Part shown: positions 1-9,040 of the stretch, piece by piece | Position numbering within the stretch: the first letter of the stretch is position 1 | Layout: each line of letters starts with the position of its first letter | Assembly (NCBI RefSeq): GCF_004135285.1 | Contig: NZ_CP035494.1 | Coordinates: 2,914,001 to 2,978,000, forward strand | Direction of reading: 5' to 3' | Source of the DNA: Microbacterium protaetiae | GTDB lineage: Bacteria; Actinomycetota; Actinomycetes; Actinomycetales; Microbacteriaceae | DNA length: 64,000 nucleotides | Made by a program: the position numbers and the translations under genes | The notes under the pieces: generated by a model | Databases searched by the model: none | What the model saw: only the letters and a program-made list of their open reading frames with translations | What the model was told of the DNA's origin: nothing

Positions 1-2
1 TC

Positions 3-869
3 GAGACCGGGCTGGACATCTCCAACGCGAACACGATCATCATCGATCGCGCTGACAAATACGGCCTCAGTCAGCTGCACCAGCTGCGCGGACGGGTGGG
101 GCGCGGGCGCGACCGCGCCTATGCGTATTTCCTCTACGACGAGATGAAGCCGCTGTCTGAGACGGCCGCCGACCGGCTCGAGACCATCGCCGTGAACAAC
201 GACCTGGGCAGCGGTACGCAGGTGGCCTTGAAAGACCTGGAGTTGCGTGGCGCAGGCAACATGCTCGGCGCCGAACAGGCGGGCCACATCGCCGGCGTCG
301 GCTTCGACCTGTATCTGCGCATGGTCGGCGAGGCAGTCGCATCATTCCGCGGCGAAGACACCGAGGGGCCGACCGAGCTGCGGCTCGAACTGCCCGTGCA
401 GGCGCGCTTGCCCGAGACGTACATCGACAGCGAGCGGCTGCGGTTGGAGGCCTATCAGAAGCTGTCGGGCGCCGCATCGGTCACTGCCACAGACGATGCC
501 ATCGACCTCGTCGTCGACGAGCTGCGCGATCGCTACGGCGAGTTGCCCGGTGAGGCCGAGGGCCTGGTCGCCGTCGCACGCCTACGGCGACGGGCCGCGC
601 AGTCGGCACTGGCCGATGTCGTGGCGATGGGCCCGAACCTGCGCATTGCGCCGGCGCAGCTGCCCGACTCGATGCGCGTGCGGCTGCAGCGGCTGTACCC
701 GAAGGCGAAGCTCGTGGCCGGGGGAGACGCCCTGGTCGTGCCCCTGCCGACTGCGGCGGGCGAGCGGATGCCGGACGGCGACCTCATCGCCTGGGTCGGG
801 CAGCTGCTCGACCAGCTGTGGCCGCTGCCGGTCGCCGAGGCCGCGGGTGCCGCATCTGCGGCATCCTGA
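3..869 (+). CDS. mfd: Transcription-repair coupling factor Mfd, C-terminal part (5' end outside window)
   Basis: The reading frame is open from the first bases. It begins with the end of the helicase core: an ETGLDISNANTIII segment is followed by the motif VI signature QLHQLRGRVGRGR, which is characteristic of the RecG/Mfd translocase module. After it come the YFLYDE and DLELRGAGNMLG segments and the C-terminal autoinhibitory/UvrA-binding region. Mfd is a DNA translocase that removes stalled RNA polymerase from lesions and recruits UvrA. Only about 288 of roughly 1200 residues are present. The RAGNLLG-type motif separates it from RecG. The next gene, gdhA, is convergent and starts its stop codon 19 bases away. 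Confidence 0.95.
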   Translation, partial: ETGLDISNANTIIIDRADKYGLSQLHQLRGRVGRGRDRAYAYFLYDEMKPLSETAADRLETIAVNNDLGSGTQVALKDLELRGAGNMLGAEQAGHIAGVGFDLYLRMVGEAVASFRGEDTEGPTELRLELPVQARLPETYIDSERLRLEAYQKLSGAASVTATDDAIDLVVDELRDRYGELPGEAEGLVAVARLRRRAAQSALADVVAMGPNLRIAPAQLPDSMRVRLQRLYPKAKLVAGGDALVVPLPTAAGERMPDGDLIAWVGQLLDQLWPLPVAEAAGAASAAS

Positions 870-887
870 CCGGCGGCTCAGGACAGC

Positions 888-2300
<1,413 letters not shown>

Positions 2301-2347
2301 TCACTTTACCCGGCGGTAGTCTGTGACGGACGCGGGTCGTCGCAAAT

Positions 2348-2983
2348 ATGACGAGCGCGGATCGTCGGACGACGGGGGCGAGGATGCTTTTCGAACATGT
2401 GGGTGCGAGCCCGCGGATCGATCCGACGGCCGTTGTCGCACCCACCGCGGTGGTCAGCGGCGACGTGACCATCGGGCCCGACTGCCAAGTGCTGCACGGT
2501 GCGGTGATCACCGCCGAGGGCGGGCCTATCACGCTCGGGGCCAGCGTGATAGTGATGGAGAACGCCCTCATCCGGGCCAGTGCCACCAACCCCGTGCACA
2601 TCGGCGACCACACCCTGGTCGGGCCGATGGCCAGCATCTCGGGCGCGACGATCGGTGAAGAGGTCTTCTTGGCCACCGGCACCCGGATCTTCAACGGCGC
2701 GCACATCGATGCCCGGTGCGAGGTGCGGATCAACGCCGTCGTGCACCTGCGCACGCATCTGGCCGAGTCCACCGTCGTGCCGATCGGATGGGTGGCGGTG
2801 GGCGATCCGGTGCAGGTGCTGCCGCCCGACCGGCACGAAGACATCTGGAACGCGCAGCAGGAACTCGACTTTCCCGGCTACGTGTTCGGACTTGACCGCG
2901 AGACGCCCGACCTGATGGTGCAGCTCACCGAGCGGTACGGGCGCAGCCTGGCACGCCACGAACACGACCGCCGGCTCGATTGA
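2348..2983 (+). CDS. Gamma-carbonic-anhydrase-like left-handed beta-helix protein
   Basis: The 211-aa product shows hexapeptide-repeat periodicity (VVAPTAVVSGDVTIGPDC, later GDHTLVGPMASISGATIGE), the signature of left-handed beta-helix proteins of the gamma-carbonic-anhydrase/YrdA group. Carbonic-anhydrase activity is plausible but many relatives are of unknown substrate, so the catalytic call is tentative. An internal ATG at 2384 is an alternative start and would remove 12 poorly conserved residues. A TAGTCT -10-like hexamer lies at 2317-2322. The gene stands alone between divergent gdhA and a convergent small zinc-finger gene. Confidence 0.8.
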   Translation: MTSADRRTTGARMLFEHVGASPRIDPTAVVAPTAVVSGDVTIGPDCQVLHGAVITAEGGPITLGASVIVMENALIRASATNPVHIGDHTLVGPMASISGATIGEEVFLATGTRIFNGAHIDARCEVRINAVVHLRTHLAESTVVPIGWVAVGDPVQVLPPDRHEDIWNAQQELDFPGYVFGLDRETPDLMVQLTERYGRSLARHEHDRRLD

Positions 2984-2998
2984 GCCCGCGGTCGCCAC

Positions 2999-3181
2999 TC
3001 AATCCCAGTGCCATCCGCATTCGCGGCATGAGAACGCAACCGCGGGCTCGCGCAGATCGTCGGCACGGTCGAGCTCGATGACGAACCATGCATCGTCGAC
3101 CACGCGCACGTCGACCGACGTGCACAGCGGGCAGGTCTCGGGTGTGGCCAGTGCCGCGGGGGATGCTGTCTGCGTCGTCAT
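2999..3181 (-). CDS. Small CxxC zinc-ribbon-like protein, 60 aa
   Basis: This short minus-strand gene encodes a 60-aa protein with two CxxC knuckles (CPLC near residue 17 and CREC near 52), ending CGWHWD. The arrangement suggests one zinc-ribbon. No catalytic domain is visible and the function is unknown. The ATG at 3181 was chosen because the longer frame upstream to 3508 runs antisense into nhaA and has no protein-like composition. It is convergent with the beta-helix gene, with only 15 bases between stops. Confidence 0.7.
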   Translation of the reverse strand: MTTQTASPAALATPETCPLCTSVDVRVVDDAWFVIELDRADDLREPAVAFSCRECGWHWD

Positions 3182-3305
3182 GTGTCGACGGTAACGCCGC
3201 CCTCCGACATCGCGGACCAGGCCCGCCGCTACGATGGACACCGGTGTGCCGGGAAGTCTGGTCGGCGTTGATCGCGCGCGCGACATCGATGATGACGGAG
3301 ACACC

Positions 3306-4448
3306 ATGACCCACCCCTTGCGCTCTCCCCGGTTGGCCGCGGTGCTGCTGCTTGTCGCGGCCGGATGCGGATTGGCGCTGGCGAACTCTCCGGCCTCGTC
3401 GGTCGCCTTCGCGGTACAGCATTTCAGCTTCGGGCCGGCGGGCACCCCGTTCGCCCTCGATATCGGAGCGTGGATCGCCGACGGGCTGCTGACGCTCTTC
3501 TTCTTCACCGTGGCCGTCGAGCTGCAGTTCGAGTTGACCGCAGGTCAACTGCGCTCTGCCCGCAACGCCCTGCTGCCGGCGATCGCCGCCGCCGGTGGTG
3601 TGCTCGTGCCGATCGTGGTCTATCTGGCGGTGGCGGCGCCGTCGGGGCTCGGCCGGGGCTGGCCGGTGCCCACGGCGACCGACATCGCCTTCGCACTCGG
3701 CGTTCTCGCCGTGTTCGGACGCGGCCTGCCGGCCCGCGTGCGGGTTTTTCTGCTGGCACTGGCCATTCTCGATGACATCATCGGCATAGTGTTCATCGCC
3801 GTGCTGTTCGCTCGCGATGTGAACGTCGGGATGCTGCTGCTCGCTCTCGTGCTGGTCGTGGCGTTCGGCGTGCTCAGTCGTGCCCTGGGCGGTCGTGGGG
3901 CTCGCGCGATCGTCGCTGCCATGATCGTGCTGGCGATCGGCGCGTGGGCGGCGATGCTGGCCTCAGGCGTGCATGCAACCATCGCCGGAGTGCTGCTGGG
4001 ACTTGCCGCATCCCAGCGGCCGGGCATGCGGGTCGCGCACGTGCTGGAGCCCTGGGTGAACGGCGTGGTCCTGCCGCTGTTCGCGCTGTCGGCGGCACTC
4101 GTGACGATTCCCCGCACGGGGTCGCTCTCGCCGGTTTTCTGGGGTATCGCCATCGCGTTGCCGGTCGGCAAGCTCATCGGCATCACCGGCACAGCGCTCC
4201 TCGCGCAGCGGGTGCTGCGGGTGGCACCAAGCGATCGGATCCGGTTCGCCGACCTTCTGGCCGCCGCGGCGCTGGGCGGCATCGGGTTCACGGTGTCGCT
4301 GCTGCTGGCGGGCCTCGCATTCGCCGATGCGCCCGAGCTGCGCGATCAGGCGGTGCTCGGGGTGCTGTGCGGGTCGTTGACGGCTCTCGTCGTGTCGGCG
4401 TTCGTCGTATCGTGGCGTGCACGAGCACACAGGAGGCAGAGCGCATGA
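3306..4448 (+). CDS. nhaA: Na+/H+ antiporter NhaA
   Basis: This 380-aa integral membrane protein has about 11-12 hydrophobic segments. The functional core of NhaA is present: VPTATDIAFALG places an Asp at 126 (equivalent to the E. coli D133 region), and ALAILDDIIGI gives the paired Asp156-Asp157 that bind and translocate ions. It exchanges cytoplasmic Na+ or Li+ for protons in the inner membrane. The ATG at 3306 follows a GGAG ribosome site, so the 24 extra codons upstream were rejected. Its stop overlaps the next start (ATGA), implying coupling to the alpha/beta hydrolase. A TACGAT -10-like hexamer lies at 3230-3235. Confidence 0.93.
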   Translation: MTHPLRSPRLAAVLLLVAAGCGLALANSPASSVAFAVQHFSFGPAGTPFALDIGAWIADGLLTLFFFTVAVELQFELTAGQLRSARNALLPAIAAAGGVLVPIVVYLAVAAPSGLGRGWPVPTATDIAFALGVLAVFGRGLPARVRVFLLALAILDDIIGIVFIAVLFARDVNVGMLLLALVLVVAFGVLSRALGGRGARAIVAAMIVLAIGAWAAMLASGVHATIAGVLLGLAASQRPGMRVAHVLEPWVNGVVLPLFALSAALVTIPRTGSLSPVFWGIAIALPVGKLIGITGTALLAQRVLRVAPSDRIRFADLLAAAALGGIGFTVSLLLAGLAFADAPELRDQAVLGVLCGSLTALVVSAFVVSWRARAHRRQSA

Positions 4449-5242
4449 GCAGACGTGAGGGCAGTGCGGTGATCCGGGGCGCACGCATCGACTGGTCGGT
4501 GGCCGGCGATGGCCCGCTCGTGATCTTCGGTCACGGGCTGACGAACGACCGCGACACGATGGAGGATGCCGGAATCTTCGACTTCGCTCCGCTCGTGGCC
4601 GCGGGGTTCCGGCTGTTGCGATTCGACTGGCGCGGGCACGGAGCGTCGGGTGGGGGCACCGATCCTGACGAGTACACATGGTCGAGCCTGGCCGACGACT
4701 TCCTCGCCCTGATCGACGAGCTGCAGCCCGACGAGCCCGTCATCGCCATGGGATGCTCGATGGGAACCGGCTCGATCCTGACAGCAGCAGTGCGTCGCCC
4801 CGATCGCTTCGCGCGCCTCGTGCTCACGGCACCGCCGACGGCATGGCAGACGCGTGCCGCGCAGGGCGACATGTATCGGCAGCTCGCCCAGATCGTCGAG
4901 AACGGCGGGGTGCAGGCGCTCGAGCGCGCCCAGGAGATGATGCCGCCGGTCGGGATCTTCGCCGAGCTTCCGGCCGCACTGCCGGTGCGGGTCTCCCCGC
5001 AGCTGCTGCCCACGGTGCTGCGCGGTGCCGCTGAGGCAGACCTGCCGCAGCAGGAGGCGATCCGCGGCTTGCCCGTGCCGACGCTGATCCTCAGCTGGAG
5101 CGGTGATCCCGGGCACCCGGTGTCGACCGGCGAGACGCTGCACGAGTTGATTCCCGACTCCGAGTTTCAGGTCGCGCACTCGCTCGCCCAGACGCGCGCC
5201 TGGGGTGAGGCCATCGTCGCCTTCCTGCGGCAGGGGGAGTGA
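4445..5242 (+). CDS. Alpha/beta-fold hydrolase
   Basis: The 265-aa protein has an alpha/beta-hydrolase layout: an oxyanion-loop segment FGHGLTND near residue 28-35, the FDWRGHGAS turn, and the nucleophile elbow GCSMG with Ser105. A late Asp in SGDPGHP and a His in QVAHS complete a likely catalytic triad. Substrate cannot be deduced. The start overlaps the nhaA stop by four bases (ATGA), so the two are probably co-translated. A strong GGGGGAG ribosome site for mazG sits at its 3' end. Confidence 0.85.
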   Translation: MSRREGSAVIRGARIDWSVAGDGPLVIFGHGLTNDRDTMEDAGIFDFAPLVAAGFRLLRFDWRGHGASGGGTDPDEYTWSSLADDFLALIDELQPDEPVIAMGCSMGTGSILTAAVRRPDRFARLVLTAPPTAWQTRAAQGDMYRQLAQIVENGGVQALERAQEMMPPVGIFAELPAALPVRVSPQLLPTVLRGAAEADLPQQEAIRGLPVPTLILSWSGDPGHPVSTGETLHELIPDSEFQVAHSLAQTRAWGEAIVAFLRQGE

Positions 5243-5244
5243 GG

Positions 5245-5958
5245 ATGCCGCAGCCCGGCAGCGTTCCCGGCGATGTGCCTGCGGCATCCGATGCCCTGCG
5301 GCGCGCCGCCGACGTCATGCATGCGGTGCGCGACCGGTGCGTGTGGTCGCAGCAGATCACGCACCGCGATCTGGTGCCGTACCTCGTCGAGGAGAGCGCC
5401 GAGCTCATCGACGCCGTCGAAGCCGGCTCCCGCGCCGATATGCGCGAAGAGCTGGGCGATCTGCTGTGGCAGGTGCTGTTCCACGCCGAGATTGCCTCGC
5501 GCGATGTGGATGAGCCGTTCGACATCGACGACGTGGCCGACGGCCTGGTCGAGAAGATGGTGCGGCGGCATCCGCATGTCTTCGGCGATGCTGTCGCCCG
5601 CACGCCGGAAGAGGTCCTCGTGCTGTGGAACGCGGCGAAGGCCGCTGAGAAGCAGGAACGGCGCTCCGTGCTCGACGGAGTGAGCGAACGGATGCCGTCG
5701 CTCGCTCTTGCGCAGAAGCTGCTGGGGCGCGCTGGCTCCCGTTCGTTGAGCGAGCGCAGCGGGTCGAAACGCGCTGACGCACCCGCGACCGAGGCTGAGC
5801 TCGGCGACGAACTGCTGGCGCTGGTCGCCCACGCCCGCGGGAACGGGTGGGACGCCGAACGGGCACTGCGCGAGCGGCTGCGGCGTCTCGAAGACGAGAT
5901 ACGCGCGGCCGAGGCATCCACCCGCGTCGCAACGGGTCGAGGCGACCTGGAAGAATAG
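5245..5958 (+). CDS. mazG: Nucleoside triphosphate pyrophosphohydrolase MazG
   Basis: MazG hydrolyses (d)NTPs to monophosphates, cleaning abnormal nucleotides and moderating the stringent response. The all-alpha NTP-PPase signature is visible: VEESAELIDAVEAG followed by MREELGDLLWQVLFHAE, giving the EExxE...ExxD metal-binding residues in the first half of the 237-aa protein. The ATG at 5245 is placed six bases after a GGGGGAG ribosome site; an overlapping GTG at 5239 is rejected. The region around residues 164-180 (SRSLSERSGSKR) is translated from what looks like an in-frame copy of a dispersed Microbacterium repeat. Confidence 0.92.
   Translation: MPQPGSVPGDVPAASDALRRAADVMHAVRDRCVWSQQITHRDLVPYLVEESAELIDAVEAGSRADMREELGDLLWQVLFHAEIASRDVDEPFDIDDVADGLVEKMVRRHPHVFGDAVARTPEEVLVLWNAAKAAEKQERRSVLDGVSERMPSLALAQKLLGRAGSRSLSERSGSKRADAPATEAELGDELLALVAHARGNGWDAERALRERLRRLEDEIRAAEASTRVATGRGDLEE
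5741..5772 (+). repeat. Dispersed-repeat-like insertion inside mazG
   Basis: The segment contains the words CGTTGAGCGAGCGCAGC and GGTCGAAACG. From memory, this is the core of a short repeat found many times between genes in Microbacterium genomes; its family has not been checked here. Here it is read in frame through mazG and encodes the Ser/Arg-rich stretch SLSERSGSKR. No second copy was noticed in the window. Confidence 0.5.
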
Positions 5959-5963
5959 CCGTC

Positions 5964-7253
5964 GTGCCCTCCGTGAATCCGCCGCGCGGCATGCGCGACT
6001 TCCTCCCCGCCGACAAGGCCCGCCGCGAGCGCGTGCTCGCCGTCATCCGTCAGCGCTATCGGGCGCACGGTTTCGACGAGATCGAGACGCCGGTGATGGA
6101 GGACTACGGCCGGCTGCATGCCGGCATCGGCGGTGACAACGAGAAGCTCGCCTACAACGTGCTGCGACGCGGTCTGGACGCCGATGCCATTCGCGCCGCC
6201 GCCGAAGACCCCGCGGCACTGACCGACCTCGGCCTGCGCTACGACCTGACGGTTCCGCTCGCACGCTTCTATGCGAGCCACCGGGGCGAGTTGCCGGGAG
6301 TGTTCCGTTCGATTCAGATCGCGCCGGTGTGGCGTGCCGAACGCCCGCAGAAGGGCCGCTACCGCCAGTTCATGCAGTGTGACATCGACATCATCGGTGA
6401 CGGATCGGCCCGTGCCGAGGCAGAGCTGGCCGTGGCGACGCTCGATACTCTCGACGCGCTCGGACTCGAGGGCGGCGGCATCCGCATCAACGACCGGCGG
6501 CTGCTGGACTGGATGCTCGAGCATTTCGGGTTCGGCGCCGACGAGCGACCTGGTGTGCTCATCACGATCGACAAGCTCGACAAGATCGGGCCTGACGGTG
6601 TGGGCGCAGAGCTGCGCGAGCGGGGTGCTGCCGCGACTGCCGTGGATGCATTCGAGGCGTTCCTGCGACGCCCGCAGACGCTCGAGTTTGTGCCGTTCGG
6701 CGAGCGGCAGATCCGCAAAGCACTGCCCGAGGGAGCGCCCGACGAGGTCGTCGCCCACCTTGTCGGCATCGGTGCGGCCGTGGCCGCCGCGCGCTCGCAC
6801 GAGACCGAGTTCGGGGGAGTGCCGCTGGTCTTCGACCCGTTCCTGGTGCGCGGCATGGGCTACTACACCGGCACGATCTTCGAACTGTCGCACCCGAGCG
6901 TCTCGTATTCGCTGGGCGGTGGCGGGCGCTACGACGGCATGATCGGTCGCTTCCTGGGGCAGGATGTGCCCGCCGTCGGGTTCTCCATCGGTTTCGAGCG
7001 CATCGTCGACTTGGTCGAGCAGGGTGAGGATGCCGCGGCCGAGGCCGTCGTGGTGGTGCACGAACGCGATGTGCCCGTCGCCGAACTGGCCGCGCACAAG
7101 GCTCGCCTGGTGGCAGCGGGCGGGCGTGTTCGGCTCGAGACGCGCACCAAGAACCTCAAGGCGCTGCTGGAGCGCGCCCGTGCCGATGGGTACACGGCGT
7201 TCGCGACGGTGGCCGCGGGACAGACCGACCTGGAGACGAAGCCGCTGGGCTGA
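5964..7253 (+). CDS. hisS: Histidyl-tRNA synthetase
   Basis: This 429-aa class II synthetase charges tRNA-His with histidine. Motif 1 (FDEIETPVMED), motif 2 (QIAPVWRAERPQKGRYRQF), the histidine-specific RGMGYYTGTIFE loop and the GGGGRYDG segment are all seen, followed by a C-terminal anticodon-binding domain near residues 330-429. The GTG at 5964 begins VPSVNPPRGMRDF, the usual N-terminal segment; a second GTG at 5973 is possible. It starts six bases after mazG. The length matches the roughly 420-aa bacterial norm. Confidence 0.93.
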   Translation: MPSVNPPRGMRDFLPADKARRERVLAVIRQRYRAHGFDEIETPVMEDYGRLHAGIGGDNEKLAYNVLRRGLDADAIRAAAEDPAALTDLGLRYDLTVPLARFYASHRGELPGVFRSIQIAPVWRAERPQKGRYRQFMQCDIDIIGDGSARAEAELAVATLDTLDALGLEGGGIRINDRRLLDWMLEHFGFGADERPGVLITIDKLDKIGPDGVGAELRERGAAATAVDAFEAFLRRPQTLEFVPFGERQIRKALPEGAPDEVVAHLVGIGAAVAAARSHETEFGGVPLVFDPFLVRGMGYYTGTIFELSHPSVSYSLGGGGRYDGMIGRFLGQDVPAVGFSIGFERIVDLVEQGEDAAAEAVVVVHERDVPVAELAAHKARLVAAGGRVRLETRTKNLKALLERARADGYTAFATVAAGQTDLETKPLG

Positions 7254-7267
7254 TCTCGAACGGCCAT

Positions 7268-7311
7268 GTCAACTTCTCCTTGACGGGTTCGCCTGTCAAG
7301 CGTAGGTTGAC
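7268..7311. promoter_or_regulatory. Tandem inverted-repeat operator (two GTCAA-N7-TTGAC boxes)
   Basis: Two identical inverted repeats GTCAA-N7-TTGAC occupy 7268-7284 and 7295-7311, with centres 27 bases apart. The first ends in the TTGAC of the -35 element and the second overlaps the -10 element, so binding of a dimeric regulator would block RNA polymerase. The HTH protein encoded at 7566-8105 in the same operon is the obvious candidate autoregulator, which is an inference. Confidence 0.65.
7280..7308 (+). promoter_or_regulatory. SigA-type promoter, leaderless
   Basis: TTGACG (7280-7285) and TAGGTT (7303-7308) are separated by 17 bases. The expected transcription start, seven bases beyond the -10, is the A of the ATG at 7315, so the transcript would be leaderless. 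Confidence 0.7.
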
Positions 7312-7314
7312 GGT

Positions 7315-7569
7315 ATGAGGACTTCACGAACACCTACTACTCGCCTCTCGCGGGGAGTCGTCGCCCTGGCCATCTGTCTCGTGGCGGTCGGTCTGATCGT
7401 CGTCGTGCTTTCGGCCGGGTTCGACTGGCACGGATTCGCGGGCGGTCTCGCCCTCGGTGCCGGGATCGGCACCATGCTCGTCGGCGCCTACTTCTGGGGG
7501 TGGATGAACGGGCTGCGTCGGCAAGGATCATCCGCGCGCTGGCTGCCCGGCGAAGAAGTCAGGCGATGA
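7315..7569 (+). CDS. Small two-helix membrane protein, 84 aa
   Basis: Two hydrophobic segments (about residues 13-33 and 43-65) flank a short polar turn (FDWHGF), followed by a basic cytoplasmic tail ending LPGEEVRR. No family is recognised. The start is fixed by a promoter whose start point coincides with the ATG. The gene overlaps the next (ATGA), so it forms a two-gene operon with an HTH protein. Function is unknown; the tight double operator suggests expression only under inducing conditions. Confidence 0.75.
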   Translation: MRTSRTPTTRLSRGVVALAICLVAVGLIVVVLSAGFDWHGFAGGLALGAGIGTMLVGAYFWGWMNGLRRQGSSARWLPGEEVRR

Positions 7570-8105
7570 CCGAACTCGCCGAAGCGGTCGGCCGAGTGGT
7601 GCTCGAGGCGGCCGGGGTCGGCGACGGCGATGCCCTCGACGCCCCCGCGCATCTCGCCATCATCGCGGCCAGCGCCCGCGCCGAGGGTGAAGCGCGTGAC
7701 ATGCTGCACGCGTCGGTCATCGCCGCTCGCGCGGGCGGCGTGAGTTGGGCGCGCATCGGCAAGCAGCTCGGCATGACGCGTCAGGCCGCGCAACAGCGGT
7801 TCGGTGCGGCCATCGACGAGTTCGAGAACGAGACCGAACGCTGGCTCGGCCCGGTCACAGCGTTCGACGAGATGCGTGAGCTGGAGATCGCCGGTCGCGC
7901 CGGCTGGCACACCGTCGAAGCGGGGCTGCTCTCACACCGCATGGTTCGCGGCGAGACCCAGTGGCAGCATCGGCGGGTTCTCTGGCGCGCGTCGGGGGCC
8001 GCTGAGCGCGCGGAGGGCTGGCAGGTGGGGTGCCGCGCGTTTCCATGGGTGTACCTCGTGCGCGACACCGGACTGCCGATCCAGAAGACTGCCGGCGCAG
8101 CGTGA
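7566..8105 (+). CDS. HTH-domain protein, probable regulator
   Basis: The 179-aa product contains a helix-turn-helix-like segment near residues 61-79 (VSWARIGKQLGMTRQAAQQ) after an alanine-rich helical N-terminus. The C-terminal half (about 90-170) is a separate soluble region with several Trp residues and no recognised fold. It overlaps the upstream membrane-protein gene by four bases. It may autoregulate through the two inverted repeats at 7268-7311. It is convergent with the DUF4442 gene; the two stop codons abut. Confidence 0.75.
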   Translation: MTELAEAVGRVVLEAAGVGDGDALDAPAHLAIIAASARAEGEARDMLHASVIAARAGGVSWARIGKQLGMTRQAAQQRFGAAIDEFENETERWLGPVTAFDEMRELEIAGRAGWHTVEAGLLSHRMVRGETQWQHRRVLWRASGAAERAEGWQVGCRAFPWVYLVRDTGLPIQKTAGAA

Positions 8106-8582
8106 TCAGGCAGGTGTCGAACTCTGCGTGACCCGCCGCTTCTCACGCACGTAGACCTCGCGTCGTACATGCGCGACCACGTCGCCGGCGGCATCCGTGA
8201 TGTCGGTCTCGAACCATTCCAAGACCTTCGCGCCGCCCCGTGCGCGCTCGCGCAGTTCTTGTGCCTTGGTGGCCGGCACCTCGAAGTGGGCCGTGAGAAC
8301 GCCACGACCCGGCTTGCGAAACTCGATCTCGCCTCGGGTGTCCCAGATCACATAGTCGCGGCCGAGCTGATGCATGACGAGCATGAAGAAGTAGGGATCG
8401 GTCATCGCCGACATGGATCCGCCGAACGCTGTCTTGACGTAGTTGCGCGTGAAGACGTTGACGTGCAGTTCGACCGTTGCGCTGGTCCAGTCGTCGGCAT
8501 ACCGCTTCACGCGGATGCCGCTGAAAAGATTGGGGATCCACAGACTCATGCCCAGGGCCAGCCGGCGGGGAGTGATGCGCAT
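8106..8582 (-). CDS. DUF4442 (hotdog-fold thioesterase-like) protein
   Basis: The 158-aa protein resembles DUF4442 members of the hotdog thioesterase superfamily. An N-terminal NLFSGIRVKRY strand, FTRNYVKTAFGGSMSAMTDP and an alternating strand region (VLTAHFEVP...EWFETDITDAAG) are visible. Thioesterase activity is inferred from the fold only. The ATG at 8582 begins MRITPRRLALGMS; an ATG at 8621 in the same frame would add 13 residues and cannot be excluded. It is divergent from the GntR gene and may share its operator region. Confidence 0.6.
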   Translation of the reverse strand: MRITPRRLALGMSLWIPNLFSGIRVKRYADDWTSATVELHVNVFTRNYVKTAFGGSMSAMTDPYFFMLVMHQLGRDYVIWDTRGEIEFRKPGRGVLTAHFEVPATKAQELRERARGGAKVLEWFETDITDAAGDVVAHVRREVYVREKRRVTQSSTPA

Positions 8583-8662
8583 GGGCACCAGCGTGCCAAA
8601 TCCGTCGCACGCGCGCGACATCGACTGTGCCGTAGGAACAAGCGCGGGCTGTCTTTCCCATA

Positions 8663-8685
8663 TTGTTCTAGTTACCCTAGAATAA
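8663..8685. promoter_or_regulatory. GntR operator palindrome overlapping a leaderless promoter
   Basis: TTCTAG-N5-CTAGAA is a perfect 17-bp palindrome at 8666-8682 and extends to 23 bp with one mismatch per arm. A -10 element TAGAAT (8678-8683) lies inside the right arm, seven bases before the GTG of the GntR gene. The layout fits autorepression by the YtrA-type regulator next to it. Confidence 0.65.
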
Positions 8686-8689
8686 CTAT

Positions 8690-9040
8690 GTGCTCTTCCG
8701 CATCGATCCCGTCAACGGTGTGGCGCTGTTCGACCAGGTCGCCGCGTCGGTGCGCACCGACATCGCCGCCGGGCGGCTGTCTGCCGGTGACCGCCTGCCA
8801 CCCGCCCGCGACGTCGCCGAATCGCTCGGCATCAATGTGCACACGGTGCTGCGCGCGTATCAGATGCTGCGTGACGAAGGACTCGTCGATATGCGCCGCG
8901 GCCGCGGAGTCGTGGTGACAGACGCCGCCACCCGCCTGGCCGCGCTGGCCGACGAGATCCACGACCTCGTCGTTCGCGGGGCCACCCTCGGACTGTCCTC
9001 TGCCACTCTCGCCGCCCTTGTGAAGGAGACCACTGTATGA
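8690..9040 (+). CDS. GntR-family (YtrA-type) transcriptional regulator
   Basis: The 116-aa protein is almost entirely a GntR winged helix-turn-helix: LFDQVAASVRTDIAAGRL, then SAGDRLPPARDVAESLGIN and VHTVLRAYQMLRDEGLVDMRRGRG. Only a short helical tail follows, which is the YtrA subclass layout; these regulators usually control adjacent membrane-protein or ABC-transporter genes. The GTG start coincides with the predicted transcription start of its own promoter. It overlaps the downstream DUF1648 membrane-protein gene (ATGA), a typical YtrA regulator/target pairing. Confidence 0.88.
   Translation: MLFRIDPVNGVALFDQVAASVRTDIAAGRLSAGDRLPPARDVAESLGINVHTVLRAYQMLRDEGLVDMRRGRGVVVTDAATRLAALADEIHDLVVRGATLGLSSATLAALVKETTV

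Noticed and set aside
5091-7097. 668-codon minus-strand frame
   Set aside because: It is antisense to mazG and hisS and has no recognisable domain.
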